NCBI GenBank assembly: GCA_032595675.1
Contig: JAVQMD010000001.1
Span: 744,001-808,000 of the forward strand
DNA: 64,000 nucleotides
Origin: Candidatus Electrothrix rattekaaiensis
GTDB taxonomy: Bacteria; Desulfobacterota; Desulfobulbia; Desulfobulbales; Desulfobulbaceae
Direction: 5' to 3'
Shown: positions 53,570 to 63,557 of the stretch, one piece after another
Layout: each line of letters starts with the position of its first letter
Position numbering within the stretch: the stretch's first letter is position 1
Made by a program: the position numbers and the translations under genes
Notes under the pieces: generated by a model
Databases searched by the model: none
Told to the model about the DNA's origin: nothing
Seen by the model: only the letters and a program-made list of their open reading frames with translations

Positions 53570-54199
53570 ATGATGCAGAATTTTCAACGTAGTTTTGTAG
53601 TGTTGCTTTCCCTTTTTTTCTTTGCTCTGACAGTCAGTCAGGTTGCTGCTGCAAATCCAGATCCGACAGAGCAGCTTAAGCCGGTTGTGGATAAGATTGT
53701 TAGTTTATTGAAAGACGTCGAGTTTCGAAAGCAACCTGTTGTTGACCAATCTGAAGTTATTGTCAAGATCGTGTCAGAGCGGTTTGATTTTCGTGAAATG
53801 TCAAAGAGAGTCATGGGAAAGCAGTGGCGGACCCTGAGCCCGGAACAACAGGATCAGTTTATTGGCTTATTTACCAAACTTTTGCAATATGTCTATATTA
53901 ACCAGGTTGATGGCTATCTTGATAAAAAAATTGAATTTATTGATCAGCGGATCAGGAGAGACCGGGCTGAGGTGAAAACCCTGCTTGTGGGCCAAGATAA
54001 GAGCATTCCTGTTTCTTATATCATGCTGTTGGAAAAAGGTTCATGGATGGCTTACGATATTGTGGTGGAGGGTGTTAGCCTGATTCGTAACTATATGGAA
54101 CAGGTTAATACGGTGCTTAGAGATGAGAAATTCCCGGGCCTGATCTCTATGCTGGAAAAAAAGATTACAAAGCTGGAAGCAGGAGAAAAGGACGAGTAA
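53570..54199 (+). CDS. mlaC: Periplasmic phospholipid-binding protein MlaC
   Basis: The 209-residue protein has a signal peptide (cleavage after VAA) and the MlaC/Ttg2D fold: EVIVKIVSERFDFREMSKRVMGKQWRTLSPEQQDQFIGLFTKLL, then YVNQ-like VYINQVDGYLDKKIEF and GSWMAYDIVVEGVSLIRNY. It carries lipids between MlaA and MlaFEDB. GTGAG precedes the ATG. It is separated from mlaA by 120 bp with two hairpins (TCCCGGC/GCCGGGA near 53469-53489; TGACG/CGTCA near 53507-53523), suggesting a processing or attenuation site. Confidence 0.92.
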   Translation: MMQNFQRSFVVLLSLFFFALTVSQVAAANPDPTEQLKPVVDKIVSLLKDVEFRKQPVVDQSEVIVKIVSERFDFREMSKRVMGKQWRTLSPEQQDQFIGLFTKLLQYVYINQVDGYLDKKIEFIDQRIRRDRAEVKTLLVGQDKSIPVSYIMLLEKGSWMAYDIVVEGVSLIRNYMEQVNTVLRDEKFPGLISMLEKKITKLEAGEKDE

Positions 54200-54265
54200 T
54201 ATCAGATCGAAATTGCAGGGTTGAGAGCGTTTTTTAATGGGCAGACATTATAACAGCGATTATTT

Positions 54266-54610
54266 ATGAGTAATTTAATTTGGCTGGTTTTTATTTTTTT
54301 AGTTGTGATTCTGGTTATCTCTGTACTTTGGTTAGTATGGAGGTTACGCCATTTCTCCCAATCGTATAATCAAACCGTTCTTGATGATAAATTATTGCAG
54401 AATATGCTTGGTGACGAGGCCTTATCCAAGGAGTTGAAAAATGCGTTAGTGGGGAAAGCAAGTGGAGTACAGTCTCCGACAGCCTCTCCTGTTTCTTCTG
54501 CTGATACAGAGGGAACAGGAGAGGGAGAGAATCAGGCCGGTCCTGGTCCTGATAGTTCTGAGAAGAAAAGAGGTACTGAGCGGCAAGCTTCGAAAGCAGG
54601 TGATCGTTGA
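54266..54610 (+). CDS. Small single-pass membrane protein, last gene of the mla operon
   Basis: The 114-residue protein has one strong N-terminal transmembrane segment (IWLVFIFLVVILVISVLWLVW) ending in the basic WRLRH. A short helical cytoplasmic part (DDKLLQNMLGDEALSKELKNALV) and a low-complexity Ser/Gly/Glu tail follow. No family is recognised. It is on the same strand, 66 bp after mlaC, and is followed by a hairpin shared with the convergent hslU, so it is probably co-transcribed with mla. A role in that system is only a guess. Confidence 0.55.
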   Translation: MSNLIWLVFIFLVVILVISVLWLVWRLRHFSQSYNQTVLDDKLLQNMLGDEALSKELKNALVGKASGVQSPTASPVSSADTEGTGEGENQAGPGPDSSEKKRGTERQASKAGDR

Positions 54611-54618
54611 GGAATGCT

Positions 54619-54641
54619 CCTCCCGCTATGAAAGCGGGAGG
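54619..54641. terminator. Hairpin between convergent mla operon and hslVU
   Basis: CCTCCCGCT (54619-54627) pairs perfectly with AGCGGGAGG (54633-54641). It lies between the two stop codons at 54610 and 54650. There is no T tract on either side, so it is a weak terminator or a 3'-end stabiliser. Confidence 0.45.
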
Positions 54642-54649
54642 TCAAAAAG

Positions 54650-56113
54650 CTATAAAATATATCTGCTCAAATCTTCATTATCAGAAATATCAAGTAACTG
54701 CTTCTGTACATATTCCGATGTTACGACAAAGCTCCGTTCTTCACGCTCTGTGGCATCAAAGGAAAGCTCGTCCAGGACACACTCCATGACCGTGTGCAGC
54801 CGACGGGCACCGATGTTTTCGGTCTTTCTGTTGACCTCCACAGCGATCCTTGCCATTTCTCGGATGGCCTCTTCTTCAAAGGTCAGTTCAATACCTTCGG
54901 TAGCCATGAGAGCCGTGTACTGCTTGATTAAGGCGTTCTCCGGCTCGGTGAGGATACGAAAGAAGTCTTCTTCGCCAAGTGGATTCAGATTGACCCGAAT
55001 AGGAAAGCGACCCTGTAATTCCGGGGCAAGGTCTGAAGGTTTATTGGCATAAAACGCTCCGGAAGCAATAAACAGGATGTGATCTGTTCGGACTGGACCA
55101 TATTTGGTAGTTACGGTGGAGCCTTCGACAATGGGCAGCAGATCACGCTGGACACCTTCCCGTGATATATCAGGTGTTCCTGAACCGGAACCGCTCCTTG
55201 AGGCGATTTTATCTATCTCATCAAGAAAAATAATTCCAGCCTGCTCGGTTTTCCGTATTGCCTTTTCCGTCACGCTTTCTGTATCAACCAGATGTTGTGC
55301 CTCTTCTTTTTTCAAGTACTCCAGTGCCTCTGGAACTTTGAACTTTCGTTCCTGCTTCTGCCCTGGAAAAATTTTGGAAAAGGCGTCCTGCAAGGAAGAT
55401 TGCATGTCCTCAAGGCCTGATGAAGAAAAAACTTCCACGACCGGTCCTTGGGGTTTCTGGGTCGTTATATTAAGTTCAACCGTGCGCTCATCCAGCTCAC
55501 CGCTATGCAGCATTCGTCGCAATTTTTCACGGGTTTTTTCTGCGGAGTCGGTCTGTTGTTTAGTCGTAATATTGTCCGCTTCAAGGGAGACAGTATCCTT
55601 GCCAGAGGCGTCATTATAGGATAACGAAATGACATCGCCTTCCTCTCCTTTTTTGATATTCGAACCCGAGTTTTCGCGTTTCGGAACCGGTGGCAGCAGG
55701 AGGTCGAGCAGACGCTCTTCCGCTGCTGATGCTGCCTGAGCAGTTACACCTTCCTCTTCCTCTTTGGTCACCATGTTAATGGCCAACTGGAGGAGATCCC
55801 GAACCATGGATTCAACATCACGGCCCACATAGCCTACTTCAGTAAATTTTGAGGCCTCAACCTTGATAAAAGGAGATTGAGCAAGGTTTGCCAATCTTCG
55901 CGCTATCTCGGTTTTTCCCACGCCTGTGGGGCCGATCATGATGATATTTTTCGGTGCGATTTCCTCACGCAGAGGGGGCAGAACCTGTTGCCTCCGCCAA
56001 CGGTTGCGCAGGGCTATGGCAACGGAACGCTTTGCGTCATCTTGACCGATAATATACTGGTCAAGCCTTTGGACGGTCTGTTTCGGTGTTAATGAATTCA
56101 ACTCACTCATCAA
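54650..56113 (-). CDS. hslU: ATP-dependent protease ATPase subunit HslU (ClpY)
   Basis: HslU unfolds substrates for the HslV peptidase. The 487-residue protein shows [34 protein letters not shown], Walker [17 protein letters not shown], the pore GYVGRDVE, Walker [12 protein letters not shown] and [20 protein letters not shown] at the C-terminus. The I-domain (about residues 110-240) includes a variable acidic insert of about 30 residues ([19 protein letters not shown]). It ends in SRYIL, the C-terminal tail that docks into HslV. It is transcribed after hslV. Confidence 0.95.
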   Translation of the reverse strand: MMSELNSLTPKQTVQRLDQYIIGQDDAKRSVAIALRNRWRRQQVLPPLREEIAPKNIIMIGPTGVGKTEIARRLANLAQSPFIKVEASKFTEVGYVGRDVESMVRDLLQLAINMVTKEEEEGVTAQAASAAEERLLDLLLPPVPKRENSGSNIKKGEEGDVISLSYNDASGKDTVSLEADNITTKQQTDSAEKTREKLRRMLHSGELDERTVELNITTQKPQGPVVEVFSSSGLEDMQSSLQDAFSKIFPGQKQERKFKVPEALEYLKKEEAQHLVDTESVTEKAIRKTEQAGIIFLDEIDKIASRSGSGSGTPDISREGVQRDLLPIVEGSTVTTKYGPVRTDHILFIASGAFYANKPSDLAPELQGRFPIRVNLNPLGEEDFFRILTEPENALIKQYTALMATEGIELTFEEEAIREMARIAVEVNRKTENIGARRLHTVMECVLDELSFDATEREERSFVVTSEYVQKQLLDISDNEDLSRYIL

Positions 56114-56190
56114 TATTCAAAAGGTAGAAGGGTTTTTAAGGATTTTTCAAAGGATAGGATTCGGGTGCCTGATTCAGGCACATGGTCTTT

Positions 56191-56724
56191 TTAGACCTTT
56201 TCCACGATAAGATTATGATTGGTATACACGCAGATGGAAGCCGCGATATCCATTGACTCACGCGCGATGGACTCGGCATCAAGATCGGAATGGGCGATCA
56301 GGGCGGTTGCTGCTGCCTGGGCAAAGGAGCCGCCCGAACCGATAGCCAGAATGCCGTTATCAGACTCAATTACATCGCCGCTGCCGGAAAGCAGCAAAGA
56401 TGTTTTTGCATCAACAGCGATCATCATCGCCTCAAGCCGGCGCAGCATCTTATCGGTGCGCCAATCTTTGGCCAGCTCAACCGAGGAACGCATCAAATTG
56501 CCGTTAAACTGCTCTAGCTTCTGCTCCAACCGATCATACAGGGTAAAGGCATCAGCTGTTGAACCGGCAAATCCGGTAATGACTTTATCATGGTAGAGCC
56601 TGCGCACCTTGCGCGCATTATGTTTGATGACGGTCTGTCCGAGCGAGACCTGACCGTCGCCCGCAATGACCACCTCTCCCTTATGGCGTATCGCCAGAAT
56701 TGTTGTTGATCGTATTACTTTCAT
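56191..56724 (-). CDS. hslV: ATP-dependent protease peptidase subunit HslV (ClpQ)
   Basis: From ATG 56724 the protein has 177 residues. The catalytic threonine is in [26 protein letters not shown] (Thr7 or Thr8 after a short MKVIRS leader), which must be cleaved to expose the N-terminal Thr. [35 protein letters not shown] and the Asn/His-rich C-terminus fit the proteasome-like beta fold. It pairs with hslU downstream (77 bp). A longer start at 56808 adds 28 non-conserved residues and is rejected. Confidence 0.94.
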   Translation of the reverse strand: MKVIRSTTILAIRHKGEVVIAGDGQVSLGQTVIKHNARKVRRLYHDKVITGFAGSTADAFTLYDRLEQKLEQFNGNLMRSSVELAKDWRTDKMLRRLEAMMIAVDAKTSLLLSGSGDVIESDNGILAIGSGGSFAQAAATALIAHSDLDAESIARESMDIAASICVYTNHNLIVEKV

Positions 56725-56870
56725 TTTGTATTTGTAGTATTTAATTTCTTCGACAGAACTCTGCGGAATTATATAGTGCAGATTTTCATACAAGCTGATG
56801 CAAGCCATTGAGGGGCTGGTTGCTGATTTGTGACTTGCTGTACATTAAGCATCAATCCGGTTTGCGCCAC

Positions 56871-57488
56871 TCATAAAAGTCTGTTTCGTTTTTTTTGTGA
56901 GCTGCCAGCAAAACGACCGATCAGCCAGCCAACTAACAATACCCCGGCTCCTGAGAGAAACCATATGATTTTATTAAATTCCTGGGATGCGTTGTATTCA
57001 TCCTTGATTTTATTGCATTCACTCAGGCCCGAAGCAAGTTTTTCTTCAGCCTTCCTTTGACAATTTTCAAGTTCCTCACTGCCCGCCTGTTGCAGCTCCT
57101 TAATTTTTTTCAGGTTAGTTGTCATTTTTTTATTACTGTCCTTGAGCTGCTCATTTTCTTCTCGCAGCTCCCGCACCTGTTCCACCGGCGGCTTTTCATC
57201 ACTTAAATACCGTTTCAGCATCCAGCCTTCTGTGCCGTTTTGCAGTCGCACCTTGGCCCAATTTCCGTTTTCCTCGAAAAATTCGACCTGGTTGCCGTCT
57301 TTAACGAATTTTATTATCTTATATTGTTCCCCCTTGCCGCGTCGTACCGGTATATTACTGTCAGTAAAATGGACAAATTTGATTTCTGTGGCTGTTGCTG
57401 TGCCTGTTGTGCCTGCGAGCAGGACAAGAAGCAGCGACAGGAGAAAAAAAGGCTTTACCGGGTGTTCATATTTTTTTGTAACCGTCAT
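56871..57488 (-). CDS. SH3-domain and membrane-anchor protein (TIGR04211 type)
   Basis: The 205-residue protein has an N-terminal signal peptide (hydrophobic core about 13-27). A bacterial SH3 domain follows (IPVRRGKGEQYKIIKFVKDGNQVEFFEENGNWAKVRLQNGTEGWM, about 45-95). A coiled coil (about 105-165) leads to a C-terminal transmembrane helix (IIWFLSGAGVLLVGWLIGRF) with a basic tail. This SH3-coil-anchor layout matches the YgiM/TIGR04211 family, which is probably envelope-located with the SH3 domain facing the periplasm. The function is unknown; peptidoglycan or protein binding is likely. It stands between hslV and the MFS gene. Confidence 0.85.
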   Translation of the reverse strand: MTVTKKYEHPVKPFFLLSLLLVLLAGTTGTATATEIKFVHFTDSNIPVRRGKGEQYKIIKFVKDGNQVEFFEENGNWAKVRLQNGTEGWMLKRYLSDEKPPVEQVRELREENEQLKDSNKKMTTNLKKIKELQQAGSEELENCQRKAEEKLASGLSECNKIKDEYNASQEFNKIIWFLSGAGVLLVGWLIGRFAGSSQKKRNRLL

Positions 57489-57510
57489 ATTATTCCTCTA
57501 AAAAAATACT

Positions 57511-58800
57511 TCATTGCTGAACTGTGGAGCTGATGTGCCGCGTTGACAGAATCAAAACGCCGATCATAAGAACAAGAAGAATTGAGATCGTTCCCAGTAT
57601 CGGAAAAACAAAAGAAAGACCCCATCCCTGTTCAACGACTTTAATCAACTTTATTGATAAGGCACCTACGCCGAATGTTAAAATAAACTTCATGCCGTAG
57701 GCGGAACTGCGCATCCAGGCAGGAGTCAATCTGGCGACCAGAGTGTTCTCCAAAGGCTGCATGCCGAGCAGGAAAAAAGAATGTAGTGCTGCCAGTAGAA
57801 TCAAGGGCATATTTGTTGCCGTTCCGAGCAGAAAGGCGAACGGTATGGTGACCAGATGAAATCCCAGATAACCGTATCTGAGGTCAAAGCGTTCGCCGAA
57901 CCTGCCGCCCATATACTGGCCATACATCCCGACCAGATAAAGGATGCTGATGGTCATTGTGGCGACCACATTACCAGATATGGTGCTGCCCTGAAACAGG
58001 TTGTTTACAGCGGTGACCACTGTTGGAAGGTTGCGTTCGAATAAAGCAGGCAGGGTCACTGTTGCTCCTCGATAGATCACTCCGCCCAGCATCATACAAA
58101 CGAGGAGAACAAGAAAGCCTTTCCATGCGGAAAATTTCTCTTTCTCTCTTTCCTGCTCTCCCACCTGTTCTCCCACTTGTTCTCCCACTTGTTCTCGGGG
58201 CGATGGCGAGGTCTTTTGTTGCACACCTGTTTGTTGCGCACCTGCGTCCGCCTTTTGTGTGAGCAGGAGAAAAAATATTCCTGCGATATTCATGAGACCT
58301 AAACAGAGATAGACCGCCTGAATGCCGAATAACCAGTTGATCAGACCTGCCAGCAGGGGGCCCATAGCTAGGCCGAGACTACCGAAGATCCCGTTGATTG
58401 CCATAGCAGCAGCTGTGCGGCGGGGAATATCGGTTGCTATCCAACCGAGGCCAGCTGGATGATATATTCCAGAAAAAAGCCCGATACCGACCAGGGCAAG
58501 CTGAAAGGCGGAGGGGTTGTCCGCAAAGGCGGCGGCAGCCAGTCCCGAACAGCCTCCCCCGAGATAAAAAAGTGCTAATAACGGCCTCGGGCCGAATTTA
58601 TCAGCCAGTATTCCCCAGGGGAGGGCGGTTATCCCGAACAAGAGGTACATCCAGAATCCGAGATCAAGCGTAACAGCAAGATCAAGCCCAAAATGCTGCG
58701 AGAGAGGGAGGGCAAGAGCTGGAAAAACCAGCATATTGCAATGGCTCAAGAAATGGCCGTAACCGGTGCTGCTCAAAATGGCGCGTTCCTGGGTATTCAT
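57511..58800 (-). CDS. Major facilitator superfamily transporter
   Basis: The 429-residue protein has about 12 hydrophobic segments and the MFS motif A-like GILADKFGPRPLLAL between TM2 and TM3. The central cytoplasmic loop contains a small in-frame repeat EQVGEQVGEQVGEQ from 12-bp units (about 58160-58200), a sign of slippage in this linker. The substrate cannot be inferred. It begins 18 bp before the end of the mltF-like gene upstream on the same strand, so the two are probably co-transcribed. Confidence 0.85.
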   Translation of the reverse strand: MNTQERAILSSTGYGHFLSHCNMLVFPALALPLSQHFGLDLAVTLDLGFWMYLLFGITALPWGILADKFGPRPLLALFYLGGGCSGLAAAAFADNPSAFQLALVGIGLFSGIYHPAGLGWIATDIPRRTAAAMAINGIFGSLGLAMGPLLAGLINWLFGIQAVYLCLGLMNIAGIFFLLLTQKADAGAQQTGVQQKTSPSPREQVGEQVGEQVGEQEREKEKFSAWKGFLVLLVCMMLGGVIYRGATVTLPALFERNLPTVVTAVNNLFQGSTISGNVVATMTISILYLVGMYGQYMGGRFGERFDLRYGYLGFHLVTIPFAFLLGTATNMPLILLAALHSFFLLGMQPLENTLVARLTPAWMRSSAYGMKFILTFGVGALSIKLIKVVEQGWGLSFVFPILGTISILLVLMIGVLILSTRHISSTVQQ

Positions 58801-58817
58801 GTAAAATGACCTGCCGC

Positions 58818-60389
58818 CTACTCCTGCTCTTCGTTCTCTGTTTGATCAGTGAAATATTTGTATGCTTCGAAATATTTGTATATATTGCGAACATACTGAG
58901 TAATATCTTTGCCTTCTTCCGAGTGCATGATTGTTTCAACATGGTTAAACCAGATGTCTGGATTATAACCCGCTAAGGCAGCCTTTTTTCTTGCTGCCAT
59001 GACCTGTTCCGGGCTGGCCTTGTACGCTGCAATCGCCATCAAATTCCGATCCAGTTCGCTCAATCGTGGGGAGGAAAAATAACGGTCAGCTAAGAAACGG
59101 AGGTAGCCGACAGCTGTCTGGATATTATGTTCCGGTTTTCTGATCTTTTGCAGGTCTGTTTCTAATCCTTCTTGAAGCACAGCAGAGGGGTCAATTCCCA
59201 TCAACCCCACCTCGCCGTTTTCTCCGAGCCAGGATGGATCAAATTTTGATTCCTGATAGGCAAGAGCTGCCAGCAATAGAGATGGAAAGGTATATTTTTC
59301 ACCATATTTTTCAAGGAGTGCAACCGTGCTGTGATACTGTTCCAGAGCAGACAGGCTCAGGCTATTCTTGATAAACCCATCTTTTTTTCGATAATACTCT
59401 GTCAAGCTGAGATGCCCATCCCGTGGAAGATAGCTGTTCTTTTTAAAATAGCGTATACTTTCCTGGAGCAAAGGGGTGTCCTGTCGGACTGCCCAAGAGA
59501 TTTCTTTAGCAGTCCGCAACGCGATTTTGTTATGCAACTTTATATAAGGAAAGACCGTTGCCCAGAATGCTCCGACATGACTATCAACCACGGTCATGGG
59601 CAGTATGCCGACCCCTGTCATCTCTAAGAGATCCTCGTCTTCAAGAAGGGGATCGGCAACGTGGAGAGTCACAGGTTTCCTGCCGATGGAAGTCAGGGTG
59701 TTATTCAGTTTTTGCAGGCTGGCAGCATAGGAGCTGTCCTCGCGGACCGTGATTTCCTGACCAGACAGATTGAAAATGTTTTTAAACTGCGGTGAATTCG
59801 GTCCTGTCACCAAAATTTCTTGTATTTCTACAGCAACGGGAGCAATAAAGGTAACACGTTCTTTCTGGTCAGGTGGCAGGAGCATGTCAGCGACCGCAAT
59901 ATCTCCTTTACCCGCCAAAAGCTCTTCAATCAGGCGTTCTTTGGGGGTTGGCAAGAAAATAAACTCCATTTTTTTGTCCCCGAGCACTACTTGATCATTG
60001 AGGAATTGTTCGTAGGAATTCAGTATCTCGACACTCAGGCCCAATTCCTGACCGTTTGCCTGGAAGAAAAAGGTCCGTGAAAAGGGGATCAGAACCCGGA
60101 GTTGTCCGCGCTTCAACATGCCGTCAAGATCGCCGAGCCAGGTCTCGCGCTGGCGTGGCGGAACATGGACGTCTGTAAAAAGCTCTGTCTGGATTGCTTC
60201 TACCTTTTTGGCTTCGCTTTGAGCTCTCTGTACGTGCTCGGTTTGCTCATCCTGTTCAGCTGTCCCGTGTGCTCCCTTGCTGCCGCCGCGATCAAGGGCG
60301 GAGAGTAACAGGACAACCAGAACACAGCCGAGCACCGCAAGTTCCAAATGTATAACCAGTTTATTGATACTCATCTGACCGGACTTCAT
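58818..60389 (-). CDS. MltF-like lytic transglycosylase with periplasmic solute-binding domain
   Basis: The 523-residue protein has an N-terminal signal anchor (about residues 12-33). A substrate-binding-protein-like domain (about 90-320; GQLRVLIPFSRTFFFQANGQELGLSVEI, LAGKGDIAVADMLL) is followed by a C-terminal SLT domain. The catalytic Glu lies in AALAYQESKFDPSWLGENGEVGLMGIDP, with NIQTAVGYLRFLADRYF and IAAYKASPEQV typical of MltF. MltF cleaves peptidoglycan glycan strands to anhydro-muropeptides, and its SBP-like domain senses muropeptides. The C-terminal end has FEAYKYF repeats. It is the first gene of a unit with the MFS gene. Confidence 0.87.
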   Translation of the reverse strand: MKSGQMSINKLVIHLELAVLGCVLVVLLLSALDRGGSKGAHGTAEQDEQTEHVQRAQSEAKKVEAIQTELFTDVHVPPRQRETWLGDLDGMLKRGQLRVLIPFSRTFFFQANGQELGLSVEILNSYEQFLNDQVVLGDKKMEFIFLPTPKERLIEELLAGKGDIAVADMLLPPDQKERVTFIAPVAVEIQEILVTGPNSPQFKNIFNLSGQEITVREDSSYAASLQKLNNTLTSIGRKPVTLHVADPLLEDEDLLEMTGVGILPMTVVDSHVGAFWATVFPYIKLHNKIALRTAKEISWAVRQDTPLLQESIRYFKKNSYLPRDGHLSLTEYYRKKDGFIKNSLSLSALEQYHSTVALLEKYGEKYTFPSLLLAALAYQESKFDPSWLGENGEVGLMGIDPSAVLQEGLETDLQKIRKPEHNIQTAVGYLRFLADRYFSSPRLSELDRNLMAIAAYKASPEQVMAARKKAALAGYNPDIWFNHVETIMHSEEGKDITQYVRNIYKYFEAYKYFTDQTENEEQE

Positions 60390-60483
60390 AATGTTTTTCT
60401 CCGAGAGTTTCTGCTTTTTCTCCTCAGGGCTTCCTGGAAATCTTCTCGAATATTCTCTTTCCTGTTACAGATCACGTGAGAAA

Positions 60484-60951
60484 TCAGTGAAGACCATACA
60501 GGTGCGGAAAGAGCATAATCGAGATCAAAACCATAACCTGAAGAAGAATAAAGGGTAGAACTCCCTTATAAATATCAAGGGTCCGTACTTCCAGAGGACA
60601 CACGCCTTTCCAAGAGAACAGCGAAAAACCAAAAGGTGGGGTTAAGAATGAGGTTTGCAGGTTCATAGCGATCAAAAGAGCAAACCACATCCGATCAATA
60701 CCCACTGTTTCAGCAACCGGAAGAAGGATAGGAACGACAATATAGGATATTTCTATAAAATCAATAAAAAAACCAAGAAACATGATTGCTGACATGGAGA
60801 GCAGCAAAAAGCCCCATTTTTCAACGGGTAAACTGACTAAATTTCTCCGTGAGTCCTTAATGGCTACCTTGTTGCTTTTCCTTCTCTTAGAAAGTACCAC
60901 ACTGAAAGGTGCTATTTGAGCATACTTTATCTTGAAGTTCAAGTCATGCAT
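60484..60951 (-). pseudogene. C-terminal fragment of a TRAP transporter large permease (DctM)
   Basis: About 105 residues match the last transmembrane segments of DctM/SiaM-type permeases: MFLGFFIDFIEISYIVVPILLPVAE, then MNLQTSFLTPPFGFSLFSWKGV. Complete proteins have about 430 residues, so three quarters is missing. The first 50 residues (MHDLNFKIKYAQIAPF) do not look like DctM and the start is likely spurious. No small permease or binding protein is nearby, so this is a relic of a lost TRAP system. Confidence 0.75.
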
Positions 60952-61469
60952 GCCTCCTTCTCTCCAGAGTCTATAGCTGAGAGCTGTAGCCGAGAGAAAG
61001 GTTGAGAGATTGTCACGCAGTGCAGTTGTATGTAATTATAGTTTAGTTCTACGGATCTTTAATATTATGCTGAATTCTTAGCAAGATGAAATTTGTTGTC
61101 CTCTGCGTTTTTTGATATTTTTCCAGTTTAGTTTTCATTCAGCTATTGACTGACCGGCAAACAATTCATATAGTATGTTCTTCAATATACAAGTTAATCC
61201 AAGCAGTATTCCGTAAATCTATTTATACCCTTATCCTGTCGTTTTTGTGTGCGTGTTATCTTGGCGAATATTTCCTGCGGCATATTTTATTCTGCAAAAT
61301 GCTATATTGTGTGGTATTATTTCAAGTTGACCTGCTGTAGTGAAAATTAAAGAAGGATATTGGATTATACTGCGCATTCAATCCATCCGAAAAAAAGATA
61401 ATTGCTTGGTCTGCATGAACTTGGTGACTTTTCAAGCGGTAACTTACTAACTCCTCACGTAATATAGGA
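60952..61469. other. Gene-free stretch between the TRAP fragment and ftsH
   Basis: Short frames occur but none has a good ribosome-binding site and plausible composition. The region is AT-rich and must contain the ftsH promoter. It may include decayed DNA from the lost TRAP operon. Confidence 0.4.
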
Positions 61470-63356
61470 ATGAATACTTATAAGAATCTGAGCATGTGGC
61501 TCGTGATAGGCCTGACAGCGATCCTTCTGGTGAATCTTTTTAATCAGAAGACAGAGTCACGTCTTCCTATGACATATAGTCAGTTCTGGACCAACGTTAA
61601 AACCGGGGCGATCCAAAAAGTGACGATCCAGGGGGATAAGGTTTTGGGATTCTCCGCTGACGGGCAACCTTTTACCGCTATCACGCCGGATGATACCGGG
61701 CTTATCCCCATGCTGCGCGAATCAGGGGTTGATATCTCTGTGAAAGAGCCAGACCAAGAGTCCTTATGGATGTCTATTTTTATTTCCTGGTTCCCTATGC
61801 TCCTTTTGATCGGGGTCTGGGTCTTTTTCATGCGGCAGATGCAGATGGGCGGCAACGGCAAAGGCGGTGCGCTCGGTTTTGGCAGAACACGGGCAAAGCT
61901 GCAGGAAGAAGGAGAGGTGAAAATCACCTTTAAGGATGTTGCCGGAATTGATGAGGCCAAGCATGAGCTTGAAGAGATTGTCGAGTTCCTCAAAGACCCG
62001 GAAAGGTTTACCACTCTAGGCGGGCGAATTCCCAAGGGCGTGTTGTTGGCCGGTTCTCCGGGTACCGGTAAAACCCTGTTGGCCAGGGCCATTGCTGGAG
62101 AGGCTGAGGTACCCTTTTTTACCATCTCCGGTTCCGACTTTGTTGAGATGTTTGTCGGTGTCGGGGCCTCAAGGGTTCGGGATTTGTTTCATCAGGGGAT
62201 GAAGAATGCGCCCTGCATTATTTTTATTGACGAGATTGATGCGGTGGGACGACATCGCGGTGCCGGTCTGGGCGGCGGCCATGACGAGCGTGAGCAGACC
62301 CTGAATCAGCTGCTGGTGGAAATGGACGGTTTTAATGCCAACGACGGGGTTATTATTATTGCGGCCACCAACCGGCCTGATGTGCTAGACCCGGCCCTGC
62401 TTCGTCCTGGTCGTTTTGATCGTCAGGTGATTGTGCCGGTGCCTGATATCAAAGGGCGCCAGCTGATTCTGGAGATCTACGGGAAAAAGACCAAGCTGGC
62501 TGATGATGTGGATATGGCGGTTATTGCCCGTGGTACGCCGGGTTTTTCCGGTGCTGATCTGGAAAATCTGGTCAACGAGGCAGCCCTGATTGCGGCCCGT
62601 CAGGAAGCAAAAGAAATCAGTCTTGAACTTCTTGAAACGGCTAAGGATAAGATCATTATGGGTGCTGAACGCAGGTCCATGATTATCCCGGAAAAGGAGA
62701 AAGAAATCACAGCCTATCACGAGGCCGGACATGCCATTGTGGCTCGTTTGCTGCCCGGAACAGATCCCATCCATAAGGTGACGATCATCCCGCGCGGCAG
62801 GGCACTCGGTCTGACCATGCAGCTGCCTATTGATGAAAAATACACCCATTCCAAGCAATTTCTCCTGAATAATATCGCCATTCTGTACGGCGGTTGGGTG
62901 GCGGAAAAGGTTATTTTCGGCGAGATCACCACTGGTGCGGGCAATGATATTGAACGGGCGAGCGAATTGGCCCGCAAGATGGTCTGTGAATGGGGTATGA
63001 GCGATGAGCTGGGGCCTTTAGCCTACGGGAAAAAAGAAGAGCAGATCTTTCTCGGGCGGGAAATAGCCCAGCACCGTGACTACAGCGAGGACACCGCCCG
63101 CAAGATTGATGAGGTGGTGAAAAATATTATCCTGGATGCTACCGCAGCGACCACGATATTGCTGGAAGAAAACATTGATATTCTGAAAGCGGTTGCCGAC
63201 GAGCTGCTGGACAAGGAAACCATCACTCTTGAAGACATTGATCGCATTATGAAAGAGTTGAAGGATGACGCGGAAGCAGCCGGAACCGCTACCGCTGCTA
63301 CTGCGGGAGAGGGGGCAGAGCAGGAAGGTGCGGAAGAAACTGCTGAGAAGGCATAG
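61470..63356 (+). CDS. ftsH: ATP-dependent zinc metalloprotease FtsH
   Basis: The 628-residue membrane protease degrades misfolded membrane and regulatory proteins. It has two N-terminal transmembrane helices (about 7-24 and 108-126). The AAA core has Walker [16 protein letters not shown], the pore motif [15 protein letters not shown] and Walker [14 protein letters not shown]; the SRH is [20 protein letters not shown]. The zinc site HEAGH ([12 protein letters not shown]) and the downstream Asp ([10 protein letters not shown]) complete the M41 peptidase. The C-terminus ends in an Ala/Glu-rich tail. Confidence 0.97.
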   Translation: MNTYKNLSMWLVIGLTAILLVNLFNQKTESRLPMTYSQFWTNVKTGAIQKVTIQGDKVLGFSADGQPFTAITPDDTGLIPMLRESGVDISVKEPDQESLWMSIFISWFPMLLLIGVWVFFMRQMQMGGNGKGGALGFGRTRAKLQEEGEVKITFKDVAGIDEAKHELEEIVEFLKDPERFTTLGGRIPKGVLLAGSPGTGKTLLARAIAGEAEVPFFTISGSDFVEMFVGVGASRVRDLFHQGMKNAPCIIFIDEIDAVGRHRGAGLGGGHDEREQTLNQLLVEMDGFNANDGVIIIAATNRPDVLDPALLRPGRFDRQVIVPVPDIKGRQLILEIYGKKTKLADDVDMAVIARGTPGFSGADLENLVNEAALIAARQEAKEISLELLETAKDKIIMGAERRSMIIPEKEKEITAYHEAGHAIVARLLPGTDPIHKVTIIPRGRALGLTMQLPIDEKYTHSKQFLLNNIAILYGGWVAEKVIFGEITTGAGNDIERASELARKMVCEWGMSDELGPLAYGKKEEQIFLGREIAQHRDYSEDTARKIDEVVKNIILDATAATTILLEENIDILKAVADELLDKETITLEDIDRIMKELKDDAEAAGTATAATAGEGAEQEGAEETAEKA

Positions 63357-63403
63357 CTAACCCCGCGAGGTCTTAACCTCGGGCTGATATCGCAGTAATA
63401 ATC

Positions 63404-63433
63404 AAGGCACAGGATTTTCCTGTGCCTTTTTTT
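63404..63433 (+). terminator. Rho-independent terminator after ftsH
   Basis: AAGGCACAGG (63404-63413) pairs with CCTGTGCCTT (63419-63428), followed by a T run to 63433. A second small hairpin CGAGGT/ACCTCG lies at 63365-63380. Confidence 0.9.
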
Positions 63434-63557
63434 GTTTATATGAAAGTACCAGCGTTTATGTTTTGTTGCCCCCCCAGAGGGGTGGGATGGGGTTTGTTGT
63501 AGAAAATCCTCACCCTCCGGGATGAGGGATGGATGGATTGTTCAAGAGGAGATCGGT

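Noticed and set aside
61146-61340. 64-residue hydrophobic ORF upstream of ftsH
   Set aside because: There is no ribosome-binding site and no recognisable pattern. An AT-rich region gives such frames by chance.
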